Shown piece after piece: positions 52,480 through 61,194 of a stretch of DNA of 64,000 nt (its first letter is position 1; each line of letters starts with the position of its first letter). The stretch comes from DATARH01 sp963705325 (GTDB taxonomy: Bacteria > Pseudomonadota > Alphaproteobacteria > ATCC43930 > CGMCC-115725): assembly GCA_963705325.1 (NCBI GenBank), contig OY970069.1, positions 4,340,001 through 4,404,000 of the forward strand, read 5' to 3'. Both the position numbers and the translations under genes were made by a program. The notes under the pieces were generated by a model. The model had not been told where the DNA came from and did no database searches. It worked only from the letters and a program-made list of their open reading frames with translations.

Positions 52480-54104
52480 GTGACATGCCCCAGATGATCC
52501 CCGTCAAAGACAACGCCAGCGCGCCGATCGGCCGCGTGATCGCCGTATCCGCGGCGCAGCTGATCGTGCTGCTCCAGCAGCAATGCGAAGGCAAACCGCG
52601 CGTCTCGCTCGAAATGGCGGCGCTGGTCAAGGTCCAGACCCGCGCGTCGACAGTCTTTGGCATGATCAGCGGGCTACGAGTGCCGCTGCCCAGCGTCACG
52701 ACGCCGGAAGAGGACTTGAAGATCATCGAGATCGAACTCATTGGCGAGGCCACCTTCGGGCCGGACGGCCAGAGCCATGGGTTTCGCCGCGGCGTCTCGA
52801 TCTTCCCCGCTCTCTCAGACGAGGTGTTCCTTGCGACGCCGGAGGACCTTGCGGACGTCTATGCGCCGCCGCGCGAGGCCGCAGTCCCGGTCGGGTCGAT
52901 CCACCAGGATGCGCAGGTCCCGGCATTCCTCTTGGTCAACGACCTTCTTGGCAAGCATTTCAGCGTTGTCGGCACCACCGGCTCGGGTAAATCCTGCGCG
53001 GTGTCGACGATCCTGCGCTCGGTCATCGAGCAGAACCCGCATGGCCACGTCATGCTGCTCGACCCGCATTGCGAATACGCGCACGCTTTCCCCAACGAAG
53101 CGATCGTGCTGAGCCCCGGCGATGGCCTGCATCTCCCTTACTGGTTGTTCAATTTCGAGGAGCTGGCCGAGATCGTATGCACCTCGAACCAGCGGTCCGA
53201 GCAATACAAGATTCTCGGCGAGGCGGTGCTCGCCGCGAAGATCGCCTACTTCGCCAAGCCCTCCCCCGAACGCCATATCAGTATCGACACCCCGACGCCG
53301 TATCGCGTTTCAGACCTGATCCGCCACCTCGACAATGCGATGGGCGCGCTCAACCGCCCGGACAGCGTCGCCGCTTATCAGCTGGTCAAGTCTCGCATCA
53401 ACGGCCTCCAGCACGACGCGCGTTACGGCTTCATGTTCGGCACCAGCCTGACCCTGCGCGACGACATGGCGGAAATCCTGTCGCAGCTGTTCCGCATCCC
53501 GGTCGGCGGCAAGCCGATCACGATCATCGACCTATCCGGTGTGCCGTCCGAGATCTTGAACGTCGTGGTTTCGGTGCTATGCCGCCTCACCTTCGATTTC
53601 GCGGTGTGGAACGAGAACCAGATCCCGATCACCATCGTCTGCGAAGAGGCGCACCGTTACGCCCCGCGCGACAAGGATGCCGGGTTCGAGCCAGTGAAGC
53701 GCGCTTTGTCGCGCATCGCCAAGGAAGGCCGTAAATATGGCGTCTCCCTCTGCGTCGTCAGCCAGCGGCCGTCGGATCTGGCGCCGAGCCTGCTGTCGGA
53801 GTGCAACACCCTGTTCGCGCTGCGCATGACCAACCAGGACGACCAGGACATCATCCGCGGCGCGCTTCCGGAGGCCTCCCACGGGCTGATGAAATTCCTC
53901 CCCGCGCTGCGCAACGGTGAGGCCATCGTGGTCGGCGAAGGCGTATCGATGCCGATGCGCATCTGCTTTAGCCCGCTGCCCGACGATTGCCGCCCGCGCA
54001 GCGCGACTGCCTCATTCACCAACGCCTGGGCGCAGGATGTCGACGACGCGGAGGTCAGCCAGACGATCGAGCGCTGGCGCCGCGGCGTCCGCCACGCGGC
54101 CTAG
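52476..54104 (+). CDS. HerA-like (DUF87) hexameric ATPase
   Basis: A 542-residue FtsK/HerA-superfamily ATPase. The N-terminal domain of about 140 residues is beta-rich and ends VPVGSIHQDAQVPAFL, as in the HAS-barrel of HerA. Walker A GTTGSGKS is at 166-173, with LLDPHCEYAHAF after strand 2, Walker B ITIVCEEAHRYAP, and a sensor/arginine region SQRPSDLAPSLLSECNTLFALRM. HerA proteins pump DNA, in archaea with NurA; bacterial ones can partner defence effectors. Here the only coupled partner is the histidine kinase. No nuclease, SIR2 or DUF4297 gene is present, so a housekeeping DNA-related role is more likely. Confidence 0.88.
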   Translation: MSDMPQMIPVKDNASAPIGRVIAVSAAQLIVLLQQQCEGKPRVSLEMAALVKVQTRASTVFGMISGLRVPLPSVTTPEEDLKIIEIELIGEATFGPDGQSHGFRRGVSIFPALSDEVFLATPEDLADVYAPPREAAVPVGSIHQDAQVPAFLLVNDLLGKHFSVVGTTGSGKSCAVSTILRSVIEQNPHGHVMLLDPHCEYAHAFPNEAIVLSPGDGLHLPYWLFNFEELAEIVCTSNQRSEQYKILGEAVLAAKIAYFAKPSPERHISIDTPTPYRVSDLIRHLDNAMGALNRPDSVAAYQLVKSRINGLQHDARYGFMFGTSLTLRDDMAEILSQLFRIPVGGKPITIIDLSGVPSEILNVVVSVLCRLTFDFAVWNENQIPITIVCEEAHRYAPRDKDAGFEPVKRALSRIAKEGRKYGVSLCVVSQRPSDLAPSLLSECNTLFALRMTNQDDQDIIRGALPEASHGLMKFLPALRNGEAIVVGEGVSMPMRICFSPLPDDCRPRSATASFTNAWAQDVDDAEVSQTIERWRRGVRHAA

Positions 54105-54123
54105 GCTCGCCGTCTGCCGCGGC

Positions 54124-56010
54124 TCAGAAGCGCGGAATCGCGGGGTGGCGCGCCAGCCGTGCCTGGGCCGCGAGCCGGATGGGCGCGTTTACGGCACCGT
54201 AGCCGCGATAATTGCGGCGCTCGACGATCTCGAAGAAGAAGCCGCCCGGCAGCGTCCTTGTATAGGCGTGGAAGAACTCCGCGGCCCCATCGCGGTCATA
54301 GAGGATGTTGCCAGCGCGCAGCCGGTCAAGCTGCGCCCGGTCTAGACCGAGCCTGGCCTCCAGATCGTCGTAATAATTCTCCGGGATCGGCAACAACTCG
54401 ACCCCATTGGCGCGCAATCGCTCGGCGGTTGCGAAGATGTCGTCGCAGGCCAACGCGATTTGCTGCACCCCTGAGCCAAAGAAATCGTCAAGGAACCGCG
54501 ACGCCAACGTCTGACGGCTCTGCGAAGAGTTGAGCACGAGGCGAACCGTAGCGTCTTCGGATTCAATCGCCTGGCTCTGCATCACCCCGCCGGGGTCGAT
54601 GACGTCCTGAACCGGGGTCTTTCGGAGGTCGAGGAGCGAGGTATAAAACAGCAGCCAGGTCAGCATCTCTTCATAGTGCATCGACTGAGAAATGTGGTCG
54701 AACCGGGTGAGCCCCGCACCCTCGCTGCCGGTTGCGGCGACCGGTTCGAAATCGACATCCCAAAGCTTGCCAAGGTCGCTCTTCCCGTCGACGAAATAGA
54801 TAAGGCTGCCGCCGACGCCGCGCACCGCCGGGATGTTCAGCTCCCCCGGTCCGACCGCCTGGCGAAACGGCCGATCGAGCAGCCGCACGGCCCGCTCGAC
54901 CGCCGCCGAGGCATGGCCGACGCGAAGTGCCATCGCGCATACCGAAGACCCGTGCGCGATATTGAAGGAATGGGCAAACCCTTCCATCTCCCGGTTGACC
55001 ACGAGATTGACATCGCCCTGGCGCCAATGGGTGACATCCTTCGATTTATGGATGCCGGCGCGGGCGAAGCCGAGACCTTCGATGACGGTCTCAAATCCGT
55101 CCGCCGCGAGGGCGTCCATCGCGAATTCGAGAAATTCAATGCCGGTTATCACCGGGGCCGGGGGCAGCGGTTTGATTCCCGGCACCGCGACACCCGTCGT
55201 CCGACGCAGATTGTCGAGCATGAACAGCAGCGAGCGCTGCCCATCGATCGCGACGCTACGAGCGGAGCCGGCGCGGAACCGGTCACTGAAGATTTCAAGC
55301 GAAACGAGCCCGTCGAAACCGGTCGCCTGTAGCGCCGCCATGAACCGGTCGACTGCCAGATCGCCCTGTCCGGGGAAGCACCGGTAGTGGCGGCTCCACG
55401 ACAGATAATCCATATCGAGCAGAGGCGCGTCGGCGATCTGGACCAGGAAAATGCGGTCCTCGGGGATCGAGCGGATCGGGTTTAGGTCGGTCCCGCGAAC
55501 CAGGATATGGAAACTGTCGAGCACCAGGCCGACGGACGGATGCTCGGCGCGGCGCACAACTTCCCAGGAATCGCGGTAGTCATTGATGTGGCGTCCCCAG
55601 GCCAGTGCCTCAAAGCCAATCCTGAGTCCTCGCTTCGCGGCGCGCTCCCCCAGTTCGTGGAAATCCGCGGCGGCGCGGTCGATCCCGCCATTCGCATCGG
55701 GCGACACGTTGCTGCACACCAGAAGCAGGTCGCAGCCGAGCTCCTGCATCAGGTCAAATTTGCGCTCGGCGCGAGAGAAATTCCTGTCGCGCTGAGGCTC
55801 GGGCATGCCCTCGAAGTCACGGAACGGCTGGAACGTGATCGTCTTCAGCCCAAGATCCTCGACCATCCGACGCGCCCCGGCCGGCGTGCCGTCGAACGAC
55901 AGCAGGTCGTTCTCGAAAATCTCCACCCCGCGGAACCGCGCGGCCGCAATCGCCGCCAGCTTTTCATCAAGCGTCCCGGCCAACGACACCGTCGCTATCG
56001 CGGTCTGCAA
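54124..56010 (-). CDS. 3-Dehydroshikimate dehydratase, two-domain QsuB type
   Basis: A 628-residue fusion. The N-terminal sugar-isomerase/AP-endonuclease-like TIM barrel (about 1-275) has RGVEIFENDLLSFDG, GFEALAWGRHINDYRD, LDSFHILVRG and VSLEIFSD, which carry the metal ligands and convert 3-dehydroshikimate to protocatechuate. The C-terminal part (about 290-610) is 4-hydroxyphenylpyruvate-dioxygenase-like (FDHISQSMHYEEMLTW, IALACDDIFATAERL, GGFFFEIVERR). Length matches QsuB (about 620). It follows the shikimate-dehydrogenase-like gene by 27 bp on the same strand, giving a quinate/shikimate to protocatechuate route. Confidence 0.88.
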   Translation of the reverse strand: MQTAIATVSLAGTLDEKLAAIAAARFRGVEIFENDLLSFDGTPAGARRMVEDLGLKTITFQPFRDFEGMPEPQRDRNFSRAERKFDLMQELGCDLLLVCSNVSPDANGGIDRAAADFHELGERAAKRGLRIGFEALAWGRHINDYRDSWEVVRRAEHPSVGLVLDSFHILVRGTDLNPIRSIPEDRIFLVQIADAPLLDMDYLSWSRHYRCFPGQGDLAVDRFMAALQATGFDGLVSLEIFSDRFRAGSARSVAIDGQRSLLFMLDNLRRTTGVAVPGIKPLPPAPVITGIEFLEFAMDALAADGFETVIEGLGFARAGIHKSKDVTHWRQGDVNLVVNREMEGFAHSFNIAHGSSVCAMALRVGHASAAVERAVRLLDRPFRQAVGPGELNIPAVRGVGGSLIYFVDGKSDLGKLWDVDFEPVAATGSEGAGLTRFDHISQSMHYEEMLTWLLFYTSLLDLRKTPVQDVIDPGGVMQSQAIESEDATVRLVLNSSQSRQTLASRFLDDFFGSGVQQIALACDDIFATAERLRANGVELLPIPENYYDDLEARLGLDRAQLDRLRAGNILYDRDGAAEFFHAYTRTLPGGFFFEIVERRNYRGYGAVNAPIRLAAQARLARHPAIPRF

Positions 56011-56037
56011 TTCGGCCTCCCCTGCGGACGTACCCGT

Positions 56038-56871
56038 TTAATACGAAATCCTGGCTACCGCGCGAAGTTCTTCGGGCGTCGTCGAGCCGTAGCCGAAAAA
56101 TTCGAGATAGGCGGGGATCTGCTCGAACAACATGTCCGTGCCGACCTGGTACGGACAGCCTCGCCGAGCGGCCGCTTCGAGCAGCGGCGTCATCTCCGCT
56201 TTTAGCACCACCTCGCCGACAAACGTGCCGGGGTCGAGCCGTCCCGAATCGAACGGCAATGGATCGTCGAGATTCATCCCCAACGGCGTAGCGTTAACGA
56301 CGAGGGCGTAGCCCGCCGGATCGTTGGAGCGGAGCTCGACCTTGAGGCCGGGGTAATGCGCGCGCAGCCGCTCGGCGAGACCCTCGGCCACGGCGGTGCG
56401 CGTGTCGTAGAGGGCGAGCGAGCGCGGCCCCTCGGCGGCGATGGCCGCGGCGATCGCTGAGCCGACCCCGCCAGCGCCGACGACCAGGCAATCGGCGCCG
56501 GCAAAGCCGAAACCTTTGCGCTTGGCGCCACGGGTAAAGCCGACCCCGTCGAACATGTCGCCGTACAGCGACCCGTCCGGCCGCCGCAGGATCGCGTTGC
56601 ACGATCCAGCGACCTTCACCGCGACGCTGACCTCGTCGAGCAGCGCCACGGTCGTCACCTTGTGCGGCATCGTCACGAGCGCGCCGTGGATGTTGCTCAG
56701 GCGGAATAACGGGCGAAGGAACGCCGCATAGTCGCCGTCCCTCACCCCCATCGGCACCACCACGGCGTCAATCCGGTGCCGCTCGAACCATGGATTGTAG
56801 ATCATCGGCGCCGTGAAGGTCTCGGTCGGGTAGCCGAGATGCGCGATCAAGTTCGTGCGCCCGCTGATCAT
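56038..56871 (-). CDS. Shikimate/quinate dehydrogenase family protein
   Basis: A 277-residue AroE-family protein. The substrate-binding motif reads LGYPTETFTAPMIYN, with Thr where AroE has Ser. VTMPHK carries the catalytic lysine. The aspartate is in YGDMFDGVGFTRG. The nucleotide loop is VVGAGGVGSAIAAAIA, and VNATPLGMNLDD is typical. A strong GGAGG lies upstream of ATG 56871. Its pairing with the dehydratase gene suggests a catabolic dehydrogenase that makes 3-dehydroshikimate, rather than the biosynthetic AroE. Confidence 0.86.
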   Translation of the reverse strand: MISGRTNLIAHLGYPTETFTAPMIYNPWFERHRIDAVVVPMGVRDGDYAAFLRPLFRLSNIHGALVTMPHKVTTVALLDEVSVAVKVAGSCNAILRRPDGSLYGDMFDGVGFTRGAKRKGFGFAGADCLVVGAGGVGSAIAAAIAAEGPRSLALYDTRTAVAEGLAERLRAHYPGLKVELRSNDPAGYALVVNATPLGMNLDDPLPFDSGRLDPGTFVGEVVLKAEMTPLLEAAARRGCPYQVGTDMLFEQIPAYLEFFGYGSTTPEELRAVARISY

Positions 56872-56970
56872 GTTGTCCTCCCGGCCCCCCGACTCTTGCG
56901 GCACGCCCGCCTGCGTCACATATTCGGCTAAGTCCCGTCCAACCCGAGCCGATTTGGCCCAGGCACAATC

Positions 56971-58836
56971 ATGTCCCAGGAAACCCGAACCTTTCAGGCG
57001 GAAGTCAGCCGCCTGCTCGACATCGTCGCGCACTCGCTCTACAGCGAGAAGGAAATCTTCCTGCGCGAGCTGATCTCCAATGCCTCCGACGCCTGCGACC
57101 GGCTGCGCTACGCCGCGATCACCGAGCCCGGTCTGATCGAGGGCGACGCCAATTACCGGGTAGTACTGACCCCGGTCAAATCGTCGAAGACGCTGACCAT
57201 CGCCGATAACGGCATCGGCATGAACCATGACGAGCTGGTCGACAACCTCGGCACCATCGCCCGCTCCGGCACCGCCGCCTTCATGAAGGAGCTCTCCGGC
57301 GACGAGAAGAAGGACATGAGCCTCATCGGCCAGTTCGGCGTCGGATTTTACTCGGCCTTCATGGTCGCCGACAAAGTCGAGGTGCTGAGCCGCAAGGCCG
57401 GCGAGGAGCACGGCTGGCGCTGGGAAAGCGACGGCAAGGGCGAATTCACCATCGAGCCCGAGCCCAACCTCAAGCGCGGCACGCGCATCATGCTGCACAT
57501 CCGCGAGGGCGACGAGGAATACCTCGAGCCGCACCGCATTCGGCAGATCGTCAAGACCTACTCGGACCACATCGCGCTGCCGATCGTGCTCGCCGAGGGC
57601 GGCAAGGAAGAAACGGTCAACACCGCCTCGGCGCTATGGACTCGTCCTCGCGTGGAAATCACCGAGGAACAATATAAGGAGTTCTATCACCATGTCGGCC
57701 ACAGCTTCGACGAGCCGTGGCTGACTCTGCATGCCCGCGCCGAGGGCGTGGTCGAATACACCTACCTCTTGTTCATCCCGGCATCGAAGCCGTTCGATCT
57801 GTTCGAGCCGGAGCGCAAGACCCAGGTCAAGCTCTATGTCCGCCGCGTTTTCATCACCGACGAAGGCGAGATGCTGCCGCCCTATCTGCGCTTTATGCGC
57901 GGCGTGGTCGATAGCGAGGATCTGCCGCTCAACATCAGCCGCGAGATGCTGCAATCCAACCCGATCGTCGCCCGCATGCGCCGCCAGCTGACCGGCCGCG
58001 TCTTGACCGAACTTACGAAGAAAGCGACGGAAGCCGCTGAAGATTATGAAAAGTTCTGGGACAATTTCGGCGCGGTGCTTAAGGAAGGCCTCTACGAGGA
58101 TCGCGATCAGCGCGACACGCTGCTCGCCCTTGCCCGGTTCCGCTCGACCACGCGCGACGGCTGGGTCTCGCTCGACCAATATGTCGAGGCGATGAAGCCT
58201 GGCCAGGAATCGATCTACACGATCACCGGCGACAATCTCGATCTGCTCAAGAAAAGCCCGCAACTCGAAGGCTTTCGGGCCCGCGGGGTCGAGGTGCTGC
58301 TGCTCACCGACCCGATCGACGAGTTCTGGATGCCGGCAATCGGCACCTACAAAGAGAAATCCTTTAAGTCGGCGACGCGCGGCGGGGTCGATCTCGACAA
58401 GATCGCGGCGCCCGTGGACAAGCCGGAAGAAAAGAAGCCCGAACCGCCGGCCAAGCTCGCCAGCCTCATCGCCATCTTCAAACTGGCGCTGGGCGACGCG
58501 GTGAAGGACGTGCGCAGCTCGGCGCGCCTCACCGACAGCGCGGTGTGCCTCGTCGCCGACGAGGGCGATATGGATATGCACCTCGAAAGGTTGCTAAAAG
58601 CGCACCGACAGCTCGACAGCGCCGCCAAACGCATCCTCGAAATCAACCCGAACCATCGCCTCGTCGAGCGCCTCGCCGCCTCGGTCGGCGAGGCGGGCGC
58701 CTCCGACCAGCTGTCGGAATACGCCTGGTTGCTGCTCGATCAGGCGCGGATCGTCGAAGGCGAGCCGCTCGCCGACCCCGCGGCCTTTGCCCGCCGCCTG
58801 GCCTTGCTGCTCGAAAAGGGATTGCCGGCAGCGTAG
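56971..58836 (+). CDS. htpG: Molecular chaperone HtpG (Hsp90)
   Basis: A 621-residue Hsp90. It has the N-terminal ATPase (Bergerat) motifs LISNASDACDRLRY, IADNGIGMNHDEL and GQFGVGFYSAFMVAD. Middle-domain motifs are SEDLPLNISREMLQ and the catalytic arginine region. The C-terminal dimerisation domain ends without MEEVD, as in bacteria. It is divergent from the shikimate dehydrogenase gene with 99 bp between. No CIRCE-type repeat is evident to me in that interval. Confidence 0.97.
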   Translation: MSQETRTFQAEVSRLLDIVAHSLYSEKEIFLRELISNASDACDRLRYAAITEPGLIEGDANYRVVLTPVKSSKTLTIADNGIGMNHDELVDNLGTIARSGTAAFMKELSGDEKKDMSLIGQFGVGFYSAFMVADKVEVLSRKAGEEHGWRWESDGKGEFTIEPEPNLKRGTRIMLHIREGDEEYLEPHRIRQIVKTYSDHIALPIVLAEGGKEETVNTASALWTRPRVEITEEQYKEFYHHVGHSFDEPWLTLHARAEGVVEYTYLLFIPASKPFDLFEPERKTQVKLYVRRVFITDEGEMLPPYLRFMRGVVDSEDLPLNISREMLQSNPIVARMRRQLTGRVLTELTKKATEAAEDYEKFWDNFGAVLKEGLYEDRDQRDTLLALARFRSTTRDGWVSLDQYVEAMKPGQESIYTITGDNLDLLKKSPQLEGFRARGVEVLLLTDPIDEFWMPAIGTYKEKSFKSATRGGVDLDKIAAPVDKPEEKKPEPPAKLASLIAIFKLALGDAVKDVRSSARLTDSAVCLVADEGDMDMHLERLLKAHRQLDSAAKRILEINPNHRLVERLAASVGEAGASDQLSEYAWLLLDQARIVEGEPLADPAAFARRLALLLEKGLPAA

Positions 58837-58847
58837 GGACGACACGG

Positions 58848-59396
58848 TTACGCGAAATACGGCGCCTGGCCGGGCGGCAGCGCGACTTCGAACACGTTGA
58901 GCGCGTTGCCGATCGCGGTGTAGTAGCCGATGACCGTGCCCAGTTCGACCACGCCCTGCTCGCCAAACGCGGCGATGCCCTCGGCAAAGCTGGCATCCGA
59001 CAGGCGCTTGGTGTCGATCAGCTCGCTGACCAGTTTGTAGACCAGCGCCTGGTCCTTGGCGGCGAACTGCGGCGTCCCGCCGGTGCGGATCGCCTCCAGC
59101 GCGGCGGCCGGCACCCCGCCCTCGACCGCGAGCGGCGCGTGCGCGTGCCATTCGTAATTGGCGCGGATGTGCCGCGCGGTCAGGCAGATCGCCAGCTCGG
59201 ACAGGGCCGGAGATAGCGACGAACCCCAGCGCAGGTATTCGCCGAGGCGCGACAGGTGCTTGCACACCTCCGGAGCGCGGATCAAGAGCTCGAACGGGCC
59301 GCCAAACCGGCCGCGCTTGCCGGAAACGATCTCGTCGACGACGGCTTTTTGCGCGGAGTTGTATTCGGCGGGGGAAAGCTGGCGGTAACGGGGCAT
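58848..59396 (-). CDS. Carboxymuconolactone decarboxylase/AhpD-like family protein
   Basis: A 182-residue, mainly helical protein of the CMD fold. It has SPALSELAICLTARHIRANYEWHAHAPLA in parts, with the conserved Glu and EWxxHxxxA motif, and a C-terminal helix IGYYTAIGNALNVFEVALPPG. It lacks the CxxC of AhpD peroxidases. Proteins of this group include gamma-carboxymuconolactone decarboxylase of the protocatechuate branch, which suits the nearby dehydroshikimate dehydratase, but many homologues have no known reaction. It converges with htpG. Confidence 0.84.
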   Translation of the reverse strand: MPRYRQLSPAEYNSAQKAVVDEIVSGKRGRFGGPFELLIRAPEVCKHLSRLGEYLRWGSSLSPALSELAICLTARHIRANYEWHAHAPLAVEGGVPAAALEAIRTGGTPQFAAKDQALVYKLVSELIDTKRLSDASFAEGIAAFGEQGVVELGTVIGYYTAIGNALNVFEVALPPGQAPYFA

Positions 59397-59568
59397 GACA
59401 ATCCTTTCTCGATGGCCTTGCAGATGGCCCGTCTCGGCGGAACTGGCCGCAGGTTACAGCGAATTAATCCCGGCGAAACCTCGCTGTTAGCTTGGCGGCC
59501 CATTTTCTCGGACAGCGACGGACCGCGGCGGCCGCGGCAGCCGTCTCTGCTTTGGGAGACCGAATGAC

Positions 59569-61128
59569 ATGGATCGATCTTTAACGGACCGGCGACCGCG
59601 CTGGTCAAACCGGCGTCGCGCCGCGGTCGCCGGGATTGGCTTGGGCGCCGCGCTTGCACTGACCCCGCTGGTCTGGGCCGAGACGCCGGCTGGCACCACC
59701 ACTCCGACGCCCGCGCCCGCCTCGGTGATTCCGCAGCAGAGCTTTGCCCCCTTGGTGAAGCGGGTATTGCCGGCGGTGGTCAACATCTCTGTCACCGAGG
59801 CCGCCAATCCAGATCAAATGTCCGAGCAGCTTCCCCAGCAATTCCGCGGCTCGCCGTTTGACGACATGCTACGCCGGTTCTTCGATCAGCAGCAGGGCGA
59901 GGACCAGCCCTATTCGCACCGCTTCGGCGACGATGCCGAGACCAAGCAGATCGCGCTCGGCTCGGGCTTCATCATCGACCCCGAGGGGCACATCGTCACC
60001 AACAATCACGTCGTGGGCGACGCCAGCAAGGTCGAGGTCACCTTGCAGGACGGCACCAAATACACCGCCAAAATCATCGGACGCGACAAGCGCTCCGACC
60101 TGGCGGTGCTCAAGATCGATGCCGACAAGCCGCTCCCCTACGTCACCTTCGGCGATAGCGACCGGGCCGAGATCGGCGACTGGGTCGTCGCCGTCGGCAA
60201 TCCGTTTGGCCTCGGCGGCACGGTGACCGCCGGTGTCGTCTCGGCACGCGGCCGCGACATTCATGCTGGCGGGTTCGACGACTTCCTGCAGATAGACGCC
60301 CCGATCAACCGCGGCAATTCCGGCGGCCCGACCTTTGATCTCAACGGCAATGTCATCGGCATCAACACCGCGATCTACTCGCCCAATGGCGGCAGCGTCG
60401 GCATCGGCTTCGCGGTGCCATCGAATGCCGCGCAAAAGATCGTGGCCGCGCTCGAAGCGCACGGCAAGGTCGAGCGCGGCTGGCTGGGCGTCCAAATCCA
60501 GGAGGTGACCCCGGCGATCGCCTCCAGCCTCGGGCTCGGCAACGCCCGTGGCGCGCTCGTCGCGGTGGTCAGCCCCAATAGCCCTGGCGCCAAGGCAGGC
60601 CTCAAGCAGGGCGACGTGATTCTCGCCTTCAACGGCACCGGTGTCGCTAAGCTGCACGATTTGCCGCGTGCCGTCGCCGCCGCGGCTCCAGGATCGGCGG
60701 CGACGCTGACGTTATGGCGCGACGGCCACGAAACCACGGTCGATGTGAGCGTGGGCGAGATGCCGGACAACCCGCAAGTCGCCGCGGCCGGCCAAGACAA
60801 CCAACCAGGCGACGACACGCACGCCGACGCGATGGGCATGCATCTTTCATCCCTTACCAATGCAGTACGCCAAGAACTTCATCTGGGACATGAGGTCAAC
60901 GGCGTGCTGATCACGCGCGTCGACAACGGCAGCGTCGCCGACAATCTGGGTTTGAGTCGCGGCGACATCATCGTCTCGATCAACCAGAAGCCGGTGCGCA
61001 CCCCGCAAGAGGCGGCCGACCGGCTGAAGCAGATCGCCAACTCACCGAATAAGACGGCGCTCTTGCTGCTCAATCGGCGCGGCGTGACCCAGTATCTTGG
61101 CGTTCAAATCGGTGGAAACCAAGGCTGA
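59569..61128 (+). CDS. DegP/HtrA-type periplasmic serine protease (Do family)
   Basis: A 519-residue periplasmic protease/chaperone. A signal sequence (AGIGLGAALALTPLVWA) is followed by a Pro/Thr linker. The catalytic triad is His147 in NNHVVG, Asp177 in RSDLAVLK and Ser251 in GNSGGP. Two PDZ domains follow, with WLGVQIQEVTPAIA and ELHLGHEVNGVLITRV. A strong intrinsic terminator follows the stop. It degrades or refolds misfolded envelope proteins. Such genes are often under envelope stress control, but no clear regulatory site is seen. Confidence 0.94.
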   Translation: MDRSLTDRRPRWSNRRRAAVAGIGLGAALALTPLVWAETPAGTTTPTPAPASVIPQQSFAPLVKRVLPAVVNISVTEAANPDQMSEQLPQQFRGSPFDDMLRRFFDQQQGEDQPYSHRFGDDAETKQIALGSGFIIDPEGHIVTNNHVVGDASKVEVTLQDGTKYTAKIIGRDKRSDLAVLKIDADKPLPYVTFGDSDRAEIGDWVVAVGNPFGLGGTVTAGVVSARGRDIHAGGFDDFLQIDAPINRGNSGGPTFDLNGNVIGINTAIYSPNGGSVGIGFAVPSNAAQKIVAALEAHGKVERGWLGVQIQEVTPAIASSLGLGNARGALVAVVSPNSPGAKAGLKQGDVILAFNGTGVAKLHDLPRAVAAAAPGSAATLTLWRDGHETTVDVSVGEMPDNPQVAAAGQDNQPGDDTHADAMGMHLSSLTNAVRQELHLGHEVNGVLITRVDNGSVADNLGLSRGDIIVSINQKPVRTPQEAADRLKQIANSPNKTALLLLNRRGVTQYLGVQIGGNQG

Positions 61129-61147
61129 GCGGCCACGCCGCTTCAAT

Positions 61148-61177
61148 AAAAAGGGCGCCCGAAGGCGCCCTTTTTTT
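61148..61177. terminator. Intrinsic terminator after the DegP gene
   Basis: A perfect stem GGGCGCC-CGAA-GGCGCCC (61153-61170) is preceded by AAAAA and followed by TTTTTTT. The GNRA-like CGAA loop and symmetric A/T flanks allow it to end both the plus-strand protease transcript and the minus-strand HTH gene transcript, whose stop lies 18 bp away. Confidence 0.92.
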
Positions 61178-61194
61178 CACGAGAACTGGCCGGC

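Noticed and set aside
52476..54104. HerA-based defence system
   Set aside because: No SIR2, DUF4297, NurA or other nuclease gene is adjacent. The surroundings are metabolic and housekeeping genes without defence genes.
56872..57570. N-terminal extension of the shikimate dehydrogenase frame
   Set aside because: It is antisense to htpG. A strong GGAGG and conserved N terminus support ATG 56871.
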